DNA from: Planococcus citri
Taxonomy: Eukaryota; Arthropoda; Insecta; Hemiptera; Pseudococcidae
NCBI RefSeq assembly: GCF_950023065.1
Contig: NC_088681.1
Span: forward strand, 70,714,836 to 70,778,835
DNA length: 64,000 nt
Direction of reading: 5' to 3'
A program made the translations under genes and the position numbers. Below are positions 61,901 to 64,000 of the stretch, piece after piece. The notes under the pieces are model-generated. The model did not search any database. It worked only from the letters and a program-made list of their open reading frames with translations, and was not told where the DNA came from. The first letter of the stretch is position 1, and every line of letters starts with the position of its first letter.

Positions 61901-64000
61901 CAAAAACGAGGCCCTGGACTACCATGGCGCCGAGTTTGGTGAATTTCAGTTAATTTTTTCAAAATTTCAATTTTTTCATTCCCTGAAAAAAATGGAGTAC
62001 AGGTTTTAGCTCATTTTTTCTGACAAGGTGAGAAAGCAAAATCGCGAAAAATTGACGAAAAATTTTGAAACTTGGCACACGCTTCCAAGAGGACCTCGTA
62101 AGCGCCTCCGATTTTTTTCAGACCCCTGGGGTGCTTTAGGTCTCATTGATGGGGGGAGGGGGGTGGACTCAACAATACATATTTTGAAATTTGGGGCTCT
62201 AAATCCTGAGTTTGAGGACTGAAAAAAATTAGGCCGCTTTCTGAGGTTCCAGACCACCACCTTACCGAGTTTAGTGTATTTCGGTTCATTTTTTCAAATT
62301 TTGATTTTTCATTTTCTGAAAAAAAAAATTGAATAGATTTTCAACTCATTTTTCTGACAAGGTAAAAAATCGAAATCGCGATGTTTCTTCTTCAGTGTAA
62401 AATTGTAAGCGCAAAAGCGTCTAGAAAATTTCAATCAATCGCAGCTCTTTCAATGTTACGAAGTTGGGGCTAGTTCTGTATCTGTTTCACTTTGTGATTC
62501 TGTGACGTGATAATCTACCTGTAGCATTTAACGAAAACTGCAGCTTTGAGGAATTGAAACAAGTTGTTAGTTACTTCACCCCCTCAATTTCTGGGGATTG
62601 CAAACTAGTTTATGTTCATATGTTGGAGGGAGGGTGGGGGCAGTGTGGATTGTAAAATGTGTTTTCGAAAAGTATACGTAGATATTAAGTATCGCTTCCT
62701 TAGCGGAATTGGAGAGGGTTTGCCGTCTATGCTGTGCTGACACTGCTGACTTGCTTTATCGTAAAAGCTTGATTAGCTTGATAACATTGTGTACCTTATA
62801 GATATTTGTATTTTGTTCGAGTGTTTTAGTGGTTGATGGGGCGCATTCGAGTACCTAAGATAACGAGGCTGAGCCAAATTCGCGGGCTCGTAGTACGTAT
62901 GTATGTGTTGTCTTCATTGTTGCTGTTGTCACACTCCAGGCAGGTTGAATGATTAAATAAGGAATGGAATATGTAACATGTAACGTACGGTATGAATGAG
63001 GAAAAATATTACTACCAAATGTCGTCGACGTATCGATGTCGAATAATTTGCCTAATTTTATACTCGAAGGGATGCGATTGCGAATGTAAGAGTATAACGT
63101 TATCAAACACTCGAGCAATGGTGACAAATTTGCGTCTAACGTTAGATTTACGTGTATTAAAGAAGGCGGCATGCAGTTGCGAATGTAGCGAGAGAGGGTT
63201 AGCCATTGCCACGAATTAAGTTGATTGTCTATAGAAGAAAGCTTTTCAAAGAGTTTTCCTCGTGGGGCTTTAGAGCTCTGCGAGTGTAATTTTTTTTTCT
63301 TGTTGCGTACGCGTGATACGACGAGATATGTATTATGCCATACTTTTTACAGCATCCATCATCGTGGTCGTGGGCGATAATTGTGTGTGCGCGAGTGCCT
63401 TTCTGTCTTTAGTATTTGTTTTGATTGTATACGTAGGTATACGCAAGTATAGCTACGACAACGATGATGCAAATTTTGTGTCTTTCGCTCTTTCCTTCGT
63501 CGTGTGACCTATTTTTCTCGACCAGGCACTCAGGCAGGTATATGTAAGTAAGTGTAAGTGTACCTCTGTTTCGTGTAATGTCGTTTGGTGGTTGAATCTG
63601 CCGCTTTGTCGAACGCATTATGGGCGAGTTTATTTTTATGACCGAGTTTTATGGAAATTTGCTTTCTTTTTTGTTGCCGACGTAAAATATTAGAATGGGG
63701 AGCGAGAAGAAGTGCCAAGTTGTTCCGAAGGGAGATTTCGTGAGGATTCGATCGTTGTGTTGTGTCGGAACTGAGGAATCGATGCCGGATAGTCTTTTCG
63801 TATTGCATATGTAATGTGCATAATGCGAGGTATCAGTTGTTGTTTATACCGAATCGGTGTATGTATTATTCGAAGGATGAATAGAGATATTTTGGAGAAA
63901 AAAAAACTAAGCGTTTGGATAAGCTGCCTAACCGCAGGTGTTCTGTTGGAGCTAAAGGAGGAGCTGACTTATAGTAGCCTGTCTTCGGGACGACGAGTTT
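58968..64000. other. Intergenic or intronic, no gene recognised
   Basis: No exon was supported on either strand. Long A/T homopolymers are frequent (59040-59060, 60083-60095, 61029-61050). 61937-62385 contains a diverged direct repeat. G-runs lie near 62148-62164. Confidence 0.45.
61937..62385. repeat. Two diverged direct copies of a ~115-bp segment
   Basis: Segments starting GGTGAATTTCAGTTAATTTT (about 61937) and AGTGTATTTCGGTTCATTTT (about 62270) share order and wording: a TTTTTCA run, CTGAAAAAAA, CTCATTTTT, CTGACAAGGT and ATCGCGA. They are about 335 bp apart. Confidence 0.65.

Noticed and set aside
63012..63212. YVDDIW near the end of a minus-strand frame, reminiscent of an RT catalytic box
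   Set aside because: No other RT motif surrounds it and the frame is short; judged a chance match.

Overview
This is a 64 kb piece of AT-rich animal nuclear DNA, almost certainly from an insect. The spliced genes have short GT-AG introns (many of 60-120 bp), and their products are animal families: UFL1, TMEM39, ribosomal protein eL20/RpL18A and a KCTD-type BTB protein. The style of the intergenic DNA (many TACCTA strings and a very frequent TACGAGTA/TACTCGTA octamer) resembles hemipterans such as mealybugs, scale insects or aphids. The species assignment is inference.

Layout. 1-14 kb is gene-poor and holds a 5'-truncated Jockey-like retrotransposon with a 12-bp target duplication (1893-3605), and a second, minus-strand non-LTR element (6570-10858). 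The second element was later hit by a hAT-type MITE (8-bp duplication) and by a 5'-truncated Penelope-like element (RT plus GIY-YIG) that carries a hammerhead-ribozyme-like motif. At 13.4-14.3 kb there is a 29-bp tandem repeat organised in about 385-bp higher-order copies. A KCTD8/12/16-like first coding exon lies at 15.1-15.4 kb (minus). 15.4-21.3 kb shows no gene. 21.36-24.23 kb is an RTE-like retrotransposon on the plus strand, broken by a tRNA-derived SINE (11-bp duplication) and a TA-flanked MITE. 27.2-28.8 kb is the first of three long foldback elements.

30.8-47.9 kb is the gene-dense core: a seven-exon lysine-rich nuclear-type protein of unknown identity (minus), TMEM39 (plus), UFL1 (minus, 13 coding exons) and RpL18A (plus). 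These form two head-to-head pairs. Each shared promoter region contains one copy of the same ~1.24-kb foldback transposon with 7-8 bp target duplications. A second foldback family (TA duplications) sits in the last intron of UFL1 and in the second intron of a tentative membrane-protein gene at 51.9-57.6 kb (plus). The remainder (57.6-64 kb) contains only small repeats.

How the genes relate: UFL1 is the UFM1 E3 ligase acting on ER-bound ribosomes, and its divergent neighbour encodes a large-subunit ribosomal protein. TMEM39 proteins are ER membrane proteins. A shared logic of ER/ribosome upkeep is suggestive only. Exon boundaries were read by eye from splice signals, phase continuity and remembered family similarity. 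No database search was run.
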